From WHSW01 sp963742205 (GTDB lineage Bacteria; Actinomycetota; Thermoleophilia; Solirubrobacterales; 70-9): 64,000 bases of DNA. This document shows, piece by piece, positions 45,795 through 54,130 of this stretch (position 1 is the stretch's first letter; every line of letters starts with the position of its first letter). The translations under genes were made by a program, and so were the position numbers. The notes beneath the pieces were generated by a model. The model saw only the letters and a program-made list of their open reading frames with translations. It was not told the origin of the DNA and searched no databases. Location of the stretch: assembly GCA_963742205.1 (NCBI GenBank), contig CAVUKZ010000002.1:124001-188000 (forward strand), given 5' to 3'.

Positions 45795-47165
45795 CAGCCG
45801 ATCAGCGCGGCGCGGCCGAAGCCCGCGGCGTCGGGGATCACGGCGCCGGCGTCGACGCCGAACCACTGCTCGACGATGGAGCAGTAGAGGCCGCGGAAGT
45901 CGTAGGTGGCGCGTAGGTTGTCGTCGGCGTCGAGCTGCGCGAGGCCCGGGAACTCGCCGATCATGCGGCCGCGCACCTGGGTGCCGATCACGTATGCGGC
46001 GCCGCCGGCGCCGTGGTCGGTGCCCGAATCGTTCTCCTCGGGGCGGCGTCCGAACTCCGACCAGACGAGCGTGATGACGCGATCCGCCAGGCCGCGGGCC
46101 TCGAGGTCGGCCTGGAACGCCGCGATCGTGTTTGCGGCGACCGCGAGGTCGGAGTCGAAGCCGTCGGCCTGGTTGTCGTGGGTGTCGAAGTCGCCTGGCG
46201 ACGAGATCGCTGCGCAGCGGATCGGCAGCCCCGCCCCGAGCATCGCTGCGAGCGCGGCGAGACTTCTCGCCGAACCAGCTGTCCTCGCCGTCCGGGTAGG
46301 CGACGGGCGGCGTGATCTCCTCGCCCGAGAACGGCTGCAGCTGGGTCCGCAGCTGCATCGCCTGGGCGGCCGCCGTGCCCGCCGCCTGCAGGCCCACGTC
46401 CTTCGCGCGGGCGGCCGCACGACCGAGCTCGCCCACCGCGCCGTACATGAGCGACTCGGGCTCGCCCCAGACGCCCTCGGCCCAGAGGTCGTACGAGGGA
46501 CCGTCGATCGCCGCGACGGGCACCGAGCGGCTGGCCAGCGCCGGCGACAGCGAGCCGTCGAGCGCCAGGCCCTGGAGGGGGTTGTCCGGGGTGCCGATCG
46601 TGTCGAGCAGCCGGCCCATCCAGCCGCTCACCTCGTTGGGCAGCAGCGCGCCGACCTCCCAGTAATGGCGAGAGGTGAAATGCGACTGGTCCGGGCTCGC
46701 GTAGCCGATCGCCGGCAGCACGCTCATCTTGCCCGCCGCGTGCAGGTCGGCGAACGCGCCCGCGGCCGGGTTCCAGCGCAGGCGCGGGTCCTCGCCAAAC
46801 GCCGTACCGGCGTCCGGCGGCAGGGCCAAGCTCGGACGCAGGCTCCGGTAGATCGGGTCGGTCGTCGGCGCCAGCACCGACAGCGAGTCGACGCCGCCGT
46901 CGAGGAAGATCGAGACGAGGACGCGCTCGTTCGAGCCCGCCGCCCGCGCGATCCCCTCCTCGAGCCCGCCGAGCTTCAGCTTCGAGGCCCCGTAGACGGA
47001 GAGCACCGCGGCGCTCGACCGAAGCAGGAACGAGCGCCGGCTGAGCCCGGTCCCCGCCGGGGTGGGCATCCCGGGCTCCACCACGGGCAGCCCGCGCCCA
47101 GCCTCCGCCACCGCCTGGCGGACCAGGTGGGAGCGGGTGAACTCAGCGCAGTGCTTGCAGGCCAA
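45794..47165 (-). CDS. DUF1501 protein, Tat-exported (one frameshift)
   Basis: About 457 residues. The start is TTG 47165 (MACKHCAEF), supported by a strong GAGGAGG site 8 bases upstream that overlaps the end of the DUF1800 gene. A twin-arginine signal is at residues 42-50 (SRRSFLLRS). DUF1501 features include VLVSIFLDGGVDSLSVL, YASPDQSHFTSRHYWEVG and, after the break, GDFDTHDNQADGFDSDLA, ITLVWSEFGRRPEENDSGTDHG. The frame shifts at about 46262: FGEK continues as LAALAAMLGAGLPIR when one base is removed. The family is related to alkaline-phosphatase-like sulfatases and usually pairs with DUF1800, as here. Confidence 0.88.
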
Positions 47166-47177
47166 CGGTTTCCCTCC

Positions 47178-48527
47178 TCAGCAGCTCTGCATCTCGGGCG
47201 AGGTGGCGATCAACATGCGCAGCGCGTTCTGGCGCAACAGCCTGTACGTCTCCTGCTGCCAGTCGGCGGTCGCGACCGCGGCGACCGAGCCGGCGTAGCG
47301 CTCGAGCCCCTTGCGGGTTTCGGCACGCAGCTGCGGCTCGCCCCAGAACCGAACCGCCTTGCGCACCGCGGCCTTCGGCCCCTCGCCGCCGTCGTAGGAG
47401 CCCTCGTCGTCGAGCACGTCATAGCCGGCGATCTCGTTCGCCGCGATCCACCTGCCGCGGAGGGTCGAGGTGTCGAGCCAGCGCGAGTCGTCCCACCCGG
47501 CCACGTTCGGCGGCCGAAACAGCCGCTGGCCGGCGAGCTCGGAGATCCATGACCAATCGCTGTGCACCCCCCGCCGCCGCGCCCGCAGGAGCCCGGCGAT
47601 GTAGACCATGGGCGGCTTGACCATTGCGGGGCCGCGGTAGAAGTCGGGGTGCATCAGGATCGCCTCAACCACGGGGCGAATCGCGTGGTCGCGTTCCAGG
47701 TACAGGTGCTCGAGCGCCTTGCGCGTCTTGCGCGACGGCGGGGTCGGGACGAAGTAGCTCCAGAGCTTGGTGACGAAGAACGTCCGGTGCGCCTTGTGGG
47801 CGATGCACAGGCGGCATGAGTCCGACCACTTGAAGGCGCCGCGCTGACCGAAGATCTGCTTCGGGCCGTCGTCGTGGCGCTCGGGATCGAAGCGCCAGTT
47901 CGTGTAGCCGATGTCGTCGACCCAATCGGCCGTCCACCCTGTCAGCGCCCGGGCCTGCTCGCGGACATCGGTCTCGGAGTACGGGTAGCCCGCCTCGTTC
48001 GAGGCCCCGAGCGTGAACAGCTCCATCATCTCCCGGGCGTAGTTCTCGTTCGGCGCCTCGGCCTCGTTGTCGACCCCAGAGAGCCAGATCAGCATCGCCG
48101 GGTCCGTGGTGACGTCTTTGAGCAGGTCGGTGAACGAGCCCAGGCCACGGCGCTCGAACAGCCGCGCTTGGTCGATCGAGAGGCGCTGGGAGTTGACGTC
48201 GGCGGTCGCAAACCAGTCGTGCCAGATCAGCGCCATCCGCTCGGTCGTCGGATGGTTCGTCCGCACCATCCGGTCCAGCCACCAGAGGACGTCGTGCCCG
48301 TAGGCGTCGTAGGGCGCGAGCGGCAGCCCGTCGCCGTCGACCGGCGGCGGACCGTGGAGGCGTTCGCGCCCCCGGGGCCGGGTCAGCGACCGGACGGCGC
48401 CGCGGAGGTTGAAACGGCGCGCGAGCTTGCGCGCCTCACCGGGCTTGGGGCCAAAACCGGCACGCCACAGCAGGCGGGTCGCCTCCCGCTCGCCGAACTT
48501 CCCGTGATAGACCGGCACTTCGGCCAC
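47178..48527 (-). CDS. DUF1800 family protein
   Basis: 449 residues. The start reads FGEREATRLLWRAGFGPKPGE, the family opening, followed by ERMALIWHDWFATAD, SGVDNEAEAPNENYAREMMELFTLG, ETDVREQARALTGWTADWVDD and PPNVAGWDDSRWLDTSTLRGRW, all signature segments. No clear signal peptide is present at this start. DUF1800 and DUF1501 proteins occur together in many bacteria; their joint function is unknown, though export and a surface role are suspected. The gene precedes DUF1501 by 12 bases, forming a three-gene unit with the cupredoxin. Confidence 0.93.
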   Translation of the reverse strand: MAEVPVYHGKFGEREATRLLWRAGFGPKPGEARKLARRFNLRGAVRSLTRPRGRERLHGPPPVDGDGLPLAPYDAYGHDVLWWLDRMVRTNHPTTERMALIWHDWFATADVNSQRLSIDQARLFERRGLGSFTDLLKDVTTDPAMLIWLSGVDNEAEAPNENYAREMMELFTLGASNEAGYPYSETDVREQARALTGWTADWVDDIGYTNWRFDPERHDDGPKQIFGQRGAFKWSDSCRLCIAHKAHRTFFVTKLWSYFVPTPPSRKTRKALEHLYLERDHAIRPVVEAILMHPDFYRGPAMVKPPMVYIAGLLRARRRGVHSDWSWISELAGQRLFRPPNVAGWDDSRWLDTSTLRGRWIAANEIAGYDVLDDEGSYDGGEGPKAAVRKAVRFWGEPQLRAETRKGLERYAGSVAAVATADWQQETYRLLRQNALRMLIATSPEMQSC

Positions 48528-48648
48528 TGGGGATGTATATCGGTGGCAGCGGCACGAAGCTGGAGCCTTGCGGACACCGCGAATCGACTGTCATCTAGAC
48601 CACCCATACGGTGGTTTCGATGACACTCGGCGTGAACCGCGCCAACTC

Positions 48649-50007
48649 CTAGAGGATCGGGAGGAAGCGCTCGAGCTCCCAGGGCGTCACCTGGACTCGG
48701 TACTCCTCCCACTCCTCGCGCTTGATCTCGATGAAGCGCTTGAAGGTGTGCTCGCCGAGCACCCTCAGCACGAGCTCGGACTCCGCGGCGATCTCGATCG
48801 CCTCGCCGAGCGTCTCGGGCAGCTGCTCGATCCCCCGCTGCGAGCGCTCCTCGGGGGTCAGGTGGTAGAGGTTCTGCTCCATCGGTTCCGGGAGCTCGTA
48901 GCCGTGCTCGATGCCCTCGAGGCCCGCGTGGAGCATGCCGGCGAAGCAGAGGTAGGGATTGCACGCCGGATCGGGGCAGCGCAGCTCGGCGCGGGTCGCC
49001 TGCTCCTTGCCGGGGTGGTAGAGCGGCACCCGGATCAGCGCCGAGCGGTTGCGGCGTGACCAGGCGAGGTAGACCGGGGCCTCATAGCCCGGCACGAGCC
49101 GCTTGTAGGAGTTGACCCATTGCGCGAACAGGGGCGCGATCTCCCGCGCGTGGCGGAGCTGGCCGGCGATGAACGACTTCGCCGTCGGCGAGAGGTAGTA
49201 CTGGTCGTCGGCGTCGTAGAAGGCGTTGCGCCCGTCGGCGTAGAGCGACTGGTGAACGTGCATCCCTGAGCCGTTCTCGTTGAAGAGCGGCTTCGGCATG
49301 AAGGTCGCGTGCCAGCCGTACTTCATCGCGTACTCCTTGACGACGATCCGGTACGTCATGCAGTCGTCGGACATCGCGAGCGCGTCCTTGTAGCGCATGT
49401 CGACCTCGTGCTGTGAGGGGCCGACCTCGTGGTGGGCGTACTCGACGTGGATGCCGAGCTGCTCGAGCGCGAGGATCGTCTCGCGGCGGACGTCGGAGCC
49501 GGCGTCGAGCGTGGTCAGGTCGAAGTAGCCGCCCTCGTCGAGGATCTCGGGGACCCCGCCCTCCGGTCGCGCGTCCTTGAAGTAGAAGTACTCGAGCTCG
49601 GGCCCGATGTTGTACGTGTCGAAGCCCATGTCGGCGGCGCGCTGGAGGGCGCGGCGCAGGATCCAGCGCGGGTCGCCCTCGTAGGGCTCGCCGCCCGGGA
49701 CCTGCACGTCGGCGAACATCCGCGCGGTCGCGTTCTCGGCGGGCCGCCACGGCAGGATCGCGAAGCTCGAGGGGTCGGGCATCGCGATCATGTCCGACTC
49801 CTCGATCGGGTTGAAGCCGGTGATCGAGGAGCCGTCGAAACCCATCCCGCCCTCGAACGCGTCCTCGAGCTCCGAGGCGTTGATCGAGAACGACTTCAGC
49901 TGGCCGAGGACGTCGGTGAACCAGAGCCGGATGAAGCGCACGTCGCGCTCGCGGACGACCGCGATCACGTCCTCGGGGGTCTGCGGGCGCTCGATTTCGG
50001 CTGGCAT
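48649..50007 (-). CDS. glnA: Glutamine synthetase, type I-alpha
   Basis: 452 residues from ATG 50007 (MPAEIERPQTPEDVIAVV); an upstream in-frame ATG adds a Gly/Arg-rich stretch and is not preferred. Motifs: GMGFDGSSITGFNPIEESD, GPELEYFYFKDA, the ammonia and metal site HHEVGPSQHEVDMRY, NGSGMHVHQSLYADG, RNRSALIRVPLYHPG and the C-terminal VQVTPWELERFLPIL. The region that carries the adenylylated Tyr in other GSI enzymes reads NLYHLTPEERSQRGIEQLPETL, and the chain is short, both as in Bacillus GSI-alpha, so control by adenylylation is unlikely. It is divergent from the CMD-family gene. Confidence 0.96.
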   Translation of the reverse strand: MPAEIERPQTPEDVIAVVRERDVRFIRLWFTDVLGQLKSFSINASELEDAFEGGMGFDGSSITGFNPIEESDMIAMPDPSSFAILPWRPAENATARMFADVQVPGGEPYEGDPRWILRRALQRAADMGFDTYNIGPELEYFYFKDARPEGGVPEILDEGGYFDLTTLDAGSDVRRETILALEQLGIHVEYAHHEVGPSQHEVDMRYKDALAMSDDCMTYRIVVKEYAMKYGWHATFMPKPLFNENGSGMHVHQSLYADGRNAFYDADDQYYLSPTAKSFIAGQLRHAREIAPLFAQWVNSYKRLVPGYEAPVYLAWSRRNRSALIRVPLYHPGKEQATRAELRCPDPACNPYLCFAGMLHAGLEGIEHGYELPEPMEQNLYHLTPEERSQRGIEQLPETLGEAIEIAAESELVLRVLGEHTFKRFIEIKREEWEEYRVQVTPWELERFLPIL

Positions 50008-50108
50008 CGGCGCGAAGCCTACCCCCGCGCGGGCACCGCGGCCCCTATCCACACGTCCAAATCGCCGGCTCGAACGTATGAACCTTCGCCGGAAAATTTC
50101 ACCGGACT

Positions 50109-50156
50109 CTTAATTAAGGGCTGCGGAGATCATGTAGCCTGCTTACGTCAGGTAAG
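50109..50156. promoter_or_regulatory. A/T-rich divergent promoter region between glnA and the CMD-family gene
   Basis: The 226-base gap is strikingly A/T-rich for this genome. It holds the palindrome CTTAATTAAG (50109-50118) and the inverted repeat CTTAC-GTCAG-GTAAG (50142-50156), followed by TAACTAGC and TAAAGTAAAG. These are good candidates for nitrogen- or stress-responsive operators, but no match to a defined GlnR box could be confirmed by eye. Confidence 0.4.
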
Positions 50157-50233
50157 TAACTAGCTAAAAGTAAAGTAAAGGCGGGTTAACGGCTTCGTAA
50201 GTGGTAGCCCGAGGCCGACCGAGAGGACAACCG

Positions 50234-50800
50234 ATGACCGTGAAGACAGATATCAGCCGGTTCCACATCCACGACGAGCTCACCGCCCCGGAGGGCAGCG
50301 TGAAGATCCTCAAGGGCGTCCAGGGCGCCGCCGGTGAGGTCTCGAAGTTCATCGGCGTCCTCGCCGGAGCCCCGGCGGCCCTGCGGTCGTACGCGCGGAT
50401 GCGTCACGAGCTCCGCGCCGGCTCCCTCCCCCAGGCCACCCGCGAGCGGATCGCCCTCGCGATCGCCGAGCATCGCAGCGACCCCTACTCGGTCGCTCAG
50501 CACGCCCGCACCGCGCGCGCCGCGGGGCTGGGCCTCGACGAGATCTCGAGCGCCCGCAGCTTCAGCTCGAGCGACCCGAAGGAGGCCGCTCTGCTCGCTT
50601 TCCTCGAGGCGCTCGTCGCCACCGACGGCCGTCCCGCGCAGCACCTCGCCGAGGAGGCGCGGGAGGAGGGCTGGTCGGACGAGGAGCTGCTGGAGGCGGT
50701 CGCGCAGGTCGCGATGAACGAGTTCCAGAGCCTGGTCGCCAACGCGGCCGCGCTGCCGCAGGACCAGACGGACTCCGCGGTCCTCCCGAACGCGGCCTAA
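50234..50800 (+). CDS. Carboxymuconolactone decarboxylase / AhpD-like protein without cysteines
   Basis: 188 residues from ATG 50234 (MTVKTDISRFHIHDELT), with a GAGAGGA site upstream; the in-frame GTG at 50201 is less likely. The CMD core reads LPQATRERIALAIAEHRSDPYSVAQHARTARAAGLGLDEI and continues to LLEAVAQVAMNEFQSLVANAA. In AhpD the motif is E-x-x-C-x-x-C-x-x-x-H; here both redox cysteines are replaced (D-P-Y-S-V-A-Q-H), and the protein has no Cys at all, so it cannot be a thiol peroxidase. The conserved His and Glu remain. Function is unknown. It is divergent from glnA. Confidence 0.8.
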   Translation: MTVKTDISRFHIHDELTAPEGSVKILKGVQGAAGEVSKFIGVLAGAPAALRSYARMRHELRAGSLPQATRERIALAIAEHRSDPYSVAQHARTARAAGLGLDEISSARSFSSSDPKEAALLAFLEALVATDGRPAQHLAEEAREEGWSDEELLEAVAQVAMNEFQSLVANAAALPQDQTDSAVLPNAA

Positions 50801-50813
50801 CGGCCGCCGGCGG

Positions 50814-51578
50814 TCAGCCGCGCTTGGCGAGCTTGGCGACTCGGATGTCGCCGGCGCCGGTGGATTCGAAGTTGAGGGCCTCGGCGGTCGCCTGGGTCAG
50901 GTCCCACTTGGCGCCGTTTGCGTACGGGCCCCGATCGATCACCTTGGTGCGCACGTAGCGGCCCTTGTAGCGAAGCACGACCTTCGAGCCGCAGGGCAGC
51001 GTCTTGTGGGCGACGCCGAGCGTCTCGCGGTTGAGCGTCTGGCCGCAGGCCGTCTTGTTGCCGTAGAGGCCGGGTCCGTACCAGGTCGCGAACTGCGCCG
51101 GCATCGAGTTGACGATCGCCTCGGAGGTGGAGCGCCTGACGACACCGTCGGAGGCGAGGTTCGCGTCCGCCTGGAAGGCGCGGACGGCGCCTTCGGTCGA
51201 GTCGTCGAAGTCCTCGGCGAGGGTCGGGTTCCCATAGCTCTTGGCCTTGAGGATCCAGTTGAGCGTCTCGACGTCGGCGCCGCAGTCGCCGACCTCGAGC
51301 GTGCGCTTGCCGAACTCGGTCGCCGGGCACCCGCTGGGGGTCTCCTCCCGGGTCGAGCCCGGACCGGCTCCGGAGCCCGTGCCGGTGCCGCCGTTGCCGT
51401 CGATGCCGCCCGAGGAGGCCGACGCGTGGGCGCTGACGAGGCCGGCGACCATCGCGACGACGGCCATGACCACGGCCCACAGGGCGACGCGATCGGGCCG
51501 CTCGCTCAGGGTGGAGCGGCTGCGAGGCCGAGCGGTATTCGAGGTCTGCGCCATGCGGCGCGCGGGCTGGTCGTCCAT
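50814..51578 (-). CDS. RlpA-like cell-wall protein with peptidoglycan-binding domain
   Basis: 254 residues from ATG 51578, immediately after the riboswitch. A membrane anchor or signal segment (ALWAVVMAVVAMVAGLVSAH) follows a basic N-terminus, then a Gly/Ser-rich linker. The peptidoglycan-binding domain reads RTLEVGDCGADVETLNWILKAKSYGN with GAVRAFQADANLASDGVV. The C-terminal double-psi barrel reads ATWYGPGLYGNKTACGQTLNRETLGVAHKTLPCGSKVVLRYKGRYVRTKVIDRGPYANG, with the conserved Asp of V-I-D-R-G-P-Y. RlpA-like barrels cleave naked glycan strands or bind peptidoglycan. Such genes are known c-di-AMP riboswitch targets in actinobacteria. Confidence 0.9.
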   Translation of the reverse strand: MDDQPARRMAQTSNTARPRSRSTLSERPDRVALWAVVMAVVAMVAGLVSAHASASSGGIDGNGGTGTGSGAGPGSTREETPSGCPATEFGKRTLEVGDCGADVETLNWILKAKSYGNPTLAEDFDDSTEGAVRAFQADANLASDGVVRRSTSEAIVNSMPAQFATWYGPGLYGNKTACGQTLNRETLGVAHKTLPCGSKVVLRYKGRYVRTKVIDRGPYANGAKWDLTQATAEALNFESTGAGDIRVAKLAKRG

Positions 51579-51586
51579 CTCTTTCG

Positions 51587-51726
51587 ATCGCTGACGGGGT
51601 TAGCTGACGGGCTCGCGCCGAAAGAGCTGGCGCTACGTGGCTGATGCCGACGATTCGCCCCGGACCGAAGTCACCTATCGGGTGGGTCCCCCGCTCCTCG
51701 CCGTATAGGGCGAGGATTGAGCGGGC
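51587..51726 (-). ncRNA. c-di-AMP riboswitch (ydaO-yuaA type)
   Basis: The minus strand carries the full ydaO consensus. It has GAGCGGGGGACCCA near the 5' end, then AGGTGACTTCGG, GGGGCGAATCG, a variable stem (CGCCAGCTCTTTCGGCG), and the invariant 3' block CCCGTCAGCTAACCCCGTCAGCG. P1 closes between CCGCTC at the 5' end and the GAGCG/AGCG side at the 3' end. The Bacillus ydaO element has the same GAGCGGGGGACCCA and CCGTCAGCTAACC segments. It ends 8 bases before the ATG of the RlpA-like gene. Rising c-di-AMP usually turns such genes off. Both ends are approximate. Confidence 0.93.
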
Positions 51727-51799
51727 CGGAGGCTAGCAGAGCCAGGCGGACGTGTGCGTTGTGTGAGCGGAGCGTTAAGGCGGATAGGCTGCGCCGATC

Positions 51800-52624
51800 A
51801 TGGGCGCAGCCGTGGTCACCGGGGCGGGCAGGGGCCTGGGGCTGGAGATCGCCCGCGCGCTCGCCGCGCGGGGGCTCGCCGTCAACCTCACCGACGTCGA
51901 CACCGACGCGGTCGAGGCCGCCGCGACGGCGATCGGCGGGTCCGCGTGGGGCACGCCGCTCGACGTCCGCGATGCCGAGGCATGCCGGGCCACGGCCGCC
52001 GCGGCGGCGGAGCGGGCCGGCGGGCTCGACGTCTGGGTCAACAACGCCGGCGTGCTGGTGACCGGACACGTGTGGGACCACGACGCCGAGTTGCGGCGGA
52101 CGCTGTTCGAGGTCAACACGCTCGGCACGATCAACGGCTCGCTGGCGGCGCTGGAGCTGATGCGCCCGCAGCGTCGGGGACACCTGATCAACGTCGTCTC
52201 GCTCGCCGGGCTCGGAGCGCCGCCGGGTGAGGCTCTGTACGCGGCGACCAAGCATGGTGCGATGGCGTTCACGCTCGGGACGCTGGCCGACCTGCGCCGC
52301 GAGGGCGAGCGCGGGATCAGGGTCTCCGCCGTGTGCCCCGACGGGATCTGGACGCCGATGCTCCACGACAAGCTCTCCGATCCGGACGCGGCTCCGTCGT
52401 TTTCGGGCGTCCTGCTGCGGCCGGAGACGGTCGCCGCCGCGGTCGCCGGACTGCTCGACCGCCCCCGCGTGGTGCTCACGATCCCGCGCTGGCGCGGTGG
52501 AGTCGTGCGGCTCTTCGACGCCATGCCCGGACTCGCGACCCGCTTTTTGCCGATGTGGATGCGAGACGCCCAGCGCCGCCAGCGTCGCTGGAAGCAGCGG
52601 ATCGACGCCGGTCAGGCACCGTAA
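51800..52624 (+). CDS. Short-chain dehydrogenase/reductase
   Basis: 274 residues from ATG 51800. The cofactor loop is VVTGAGRGLGLEIARALAARG, then NLTDVDTDAVEA (an acidic D after the second strand, favouring NAD), VNNAGVLVTGHV, INVVSLAGLGAPP and the catalytic LYAATKHGAMAF (Y-x-x-x-K). The C-terminal part ends in Arg-rich helices (RRQRRWKQRIDAG), which may touch membrane or nucleic acid. The substrate is unknown. It has no same-strand neighbour upstream, so it has its own promoter in the gap beside the riboswitch. Confidence 0.9.
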   Translation: MGAAVVTGAGRGLGLEIARALAARGLAVNLTDVDTDAVEAAATAIGGSAWGTPLDVRDAEACRATAAAAAERAGGLDVWVNNAGVLVTGHVWDHDAELRRTLFEVNTLGTINGSLAALELMRPQRRGHLINVVSLAGLGAPPGEALYAATKHGAMAFTLGTLADLRREGERGIRVSAVCPDGIWTPMLHDKLSDPDAAPSFSGVLLRPETVAAAVAGLLDRPRVVLTIPRWRGGVVRLFDAMPGLATRFLPMWMRDAQRRQRRWKQRIDAGQAP

Positions 52625-52690
52625 GCCGCAGCCGACCGGCCGCCGGTGGCGGACGATAGTGTTCCGCCCGTAGGGGGTCTCGAGGAGGCT

Positions 52691-54109
52691 GTGGATCGAT
52701 TCGCGACAAGTCGCGTCCGCTTACCGGCGCTGTGCGCCGGGCTCGTCGCCTTGGCGCTGATCGCCGCTGCGCCGGCCGACGCCTCGACCACGGCGTCGGG
52801 CGCCGCGAAGACGAAGCCGAGCGCGATCAAGAAGGCCAAGAAGAAGGCGGTCAAGAAGACCACCAAGGCCGTGCGCGCGGAGCTTCAGTCGAGCTCCGAG
52901 CCCGGGCTGGCGCAGCCCGCCGAGGGCCCGAAGATCAAGATCTCGAGCTGCAAGCAGCTCACCGCCGGCAAGCGCCTCAAGGGCTTCACGTGCTCGTGGT
53001 CGGCACAGGGCGAGCTCCCGGGGCTGGTGCCGTTCCGCTGCGCCGGCAAGGCAAAGCTGAAGGCGAACGGGCGCAAGATCAAGCGCCTCGACCCGTGCAA
53101 CAACAACCTCGAAGCGCTGGCGCCGCTCCTGGAGACGCCGCACCCCGTGGCCTTCGGCTACTACGAGGACTGGGCGGTGCACCCGGATCTCTTCAACCGC
53201 CTCGCGGCCGGCGGCGCCAAGATCGCGCGGGTGAATCTGTCCTGGAGCGAGCTGCAGCCCAACCAGGGGACAGCGCCGGCAAACTGGGCCTGGGGCCCGA
53301 GCGATCGCAACTATCAGTCGTTGCTCGCGGCGGGCGTGCAGCCGGTGTGGACTCTCATCGACGCCCCCTGCTGGGCGGCCGACGGCGGCTGCGCCGGCGA
53401 CATCAACCCGCCGGCCGACAACCGCCTCGCCGACTACGGCGCCGCGGCGGCCCAGGTCGCGCTCCGCTACCCGCAGTCGGCCGGGATCGAGATCTGGCTC
53501 GAGCCGAACGTCACTGACTTCTGGGGGGCCGCCCCCGAGCCGAATAAGTTCTCCGACCTGGTCAAGGCGACGAGCTCGGCCGTCCGCGCGACTGGCAGCC
53601 AGGTACCGCTGATCACCGGCGGGCTTGCGCCAGGCGAGGCGGACCCGAACAGGCTCGTCTACGGCGACTTCCTCGCCGAGGCGCTCCAGCACGGCGGAAT
53701 CGAGACCGCGGACGCGATCGGCTTCGACGCGGTGACCTCCACCCCGTTCACCTCGCCCGACGACCCGACCGCGGGCTACCTGGGCCGGTTGCGCGTGCAG
53801 TTGCAGGACCTGAGGTCGAGGCTCGCGGCGGCCGGCCAGCAGCTGCCGATCGCGATCACCGAGCTTGCCTACAGCACCACCGGCGACAACGCCTACACCG
53901 AGGACCAACAGGCCGCCGCCCTCGATTCGAGCTACGGCATTCTGCGCCGGATCCCCAACGTCTCCCTCGCGATCGTCACCCGGCTGTTCGACAACGGCGA
54001 CGGCTCCAAGGTCTCGGGCTTCGGCGTCCTGCGCCCCAACGGCTCGCCGAAGACGGCCTACTGCCGCCTGGCGGCGACGGTCGGCGCGCCCAAGCCCAAC
54101 GGCTGCTGA
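52691..54109 (+). CDS. Secreted clan GH-A glycosidase-like protein with Lys-rich N-terminal spacer
   Basis: 472 residues from GTG 52691 with GAGGAGG just upstream (a GTG 45 bases earlier is an alternative). A signal peptide (LPALCAGLVALALIAAAPADA) is followed by a Lys-rich spacer (AIKKAKKKAVKKTTKAV) and a small Cys-containing domain. The TIM barrel then starts at PVAFGYYEDWAVHPDLF with ARVNLSWSELQPNQG and continues to EIWLEPNVTDFW, where the Asn before the acid/base Glu is Leu, and PIAITELAYSTTGDN with the nucleophile Glu. The substrate is unknown. It is a distant paralogue of the glycosidase at 26 kb. Confidence 0.75.
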   Translation: MDRFATSRVRLPALCAGLVALALIAAAPADASTTASGAAKTKPSAIKKAKKKAVKKTTKAVRAELQSSSEPGLAQPAEGPKIKISSCKQLTAGKRLKGFTCSWSAQGELPGLVPFRCAGKAKLKANGRKIKRLDPCNNNLEALAPLLETPHPVAFGYYEDWAVHPDLFNRLAAGGAKIARVNLSWSELQPNQGTAPANWAWGPSDRNYQSLLAAGVQPVWTLIDAPCWAADGGCAGDINPPADNRLADYGAAAAQVALRYPQSAGIEIWLEPNVTDFWGAAPEPNKFSDLVKATSSAVRATGSQVPLITGGLAPGEADPNRLVYGDFLAEALQHGGIETADAIGFDAVTSTPFTSPDDPTAGYLGRLRVQLQDLRSRLAAAGQQLPIAITELAYSTTGDNAYTEDQQAAALDSSYGILRRIPNVSLAIVTRLFDNGDGSKVSGFGVLRPNGSPKTAYCRLAATVGAPKPNGC

Positions 54110-54130
54110 CACGGCCCATAGGATCGGGGC

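Noticed and set aside
50072..50083. GAACGTATGAAC near the glnA start as a possible LexA box
   Set aside because: The right half-site is GAAC instead of GTTC, so the dyad is lost.
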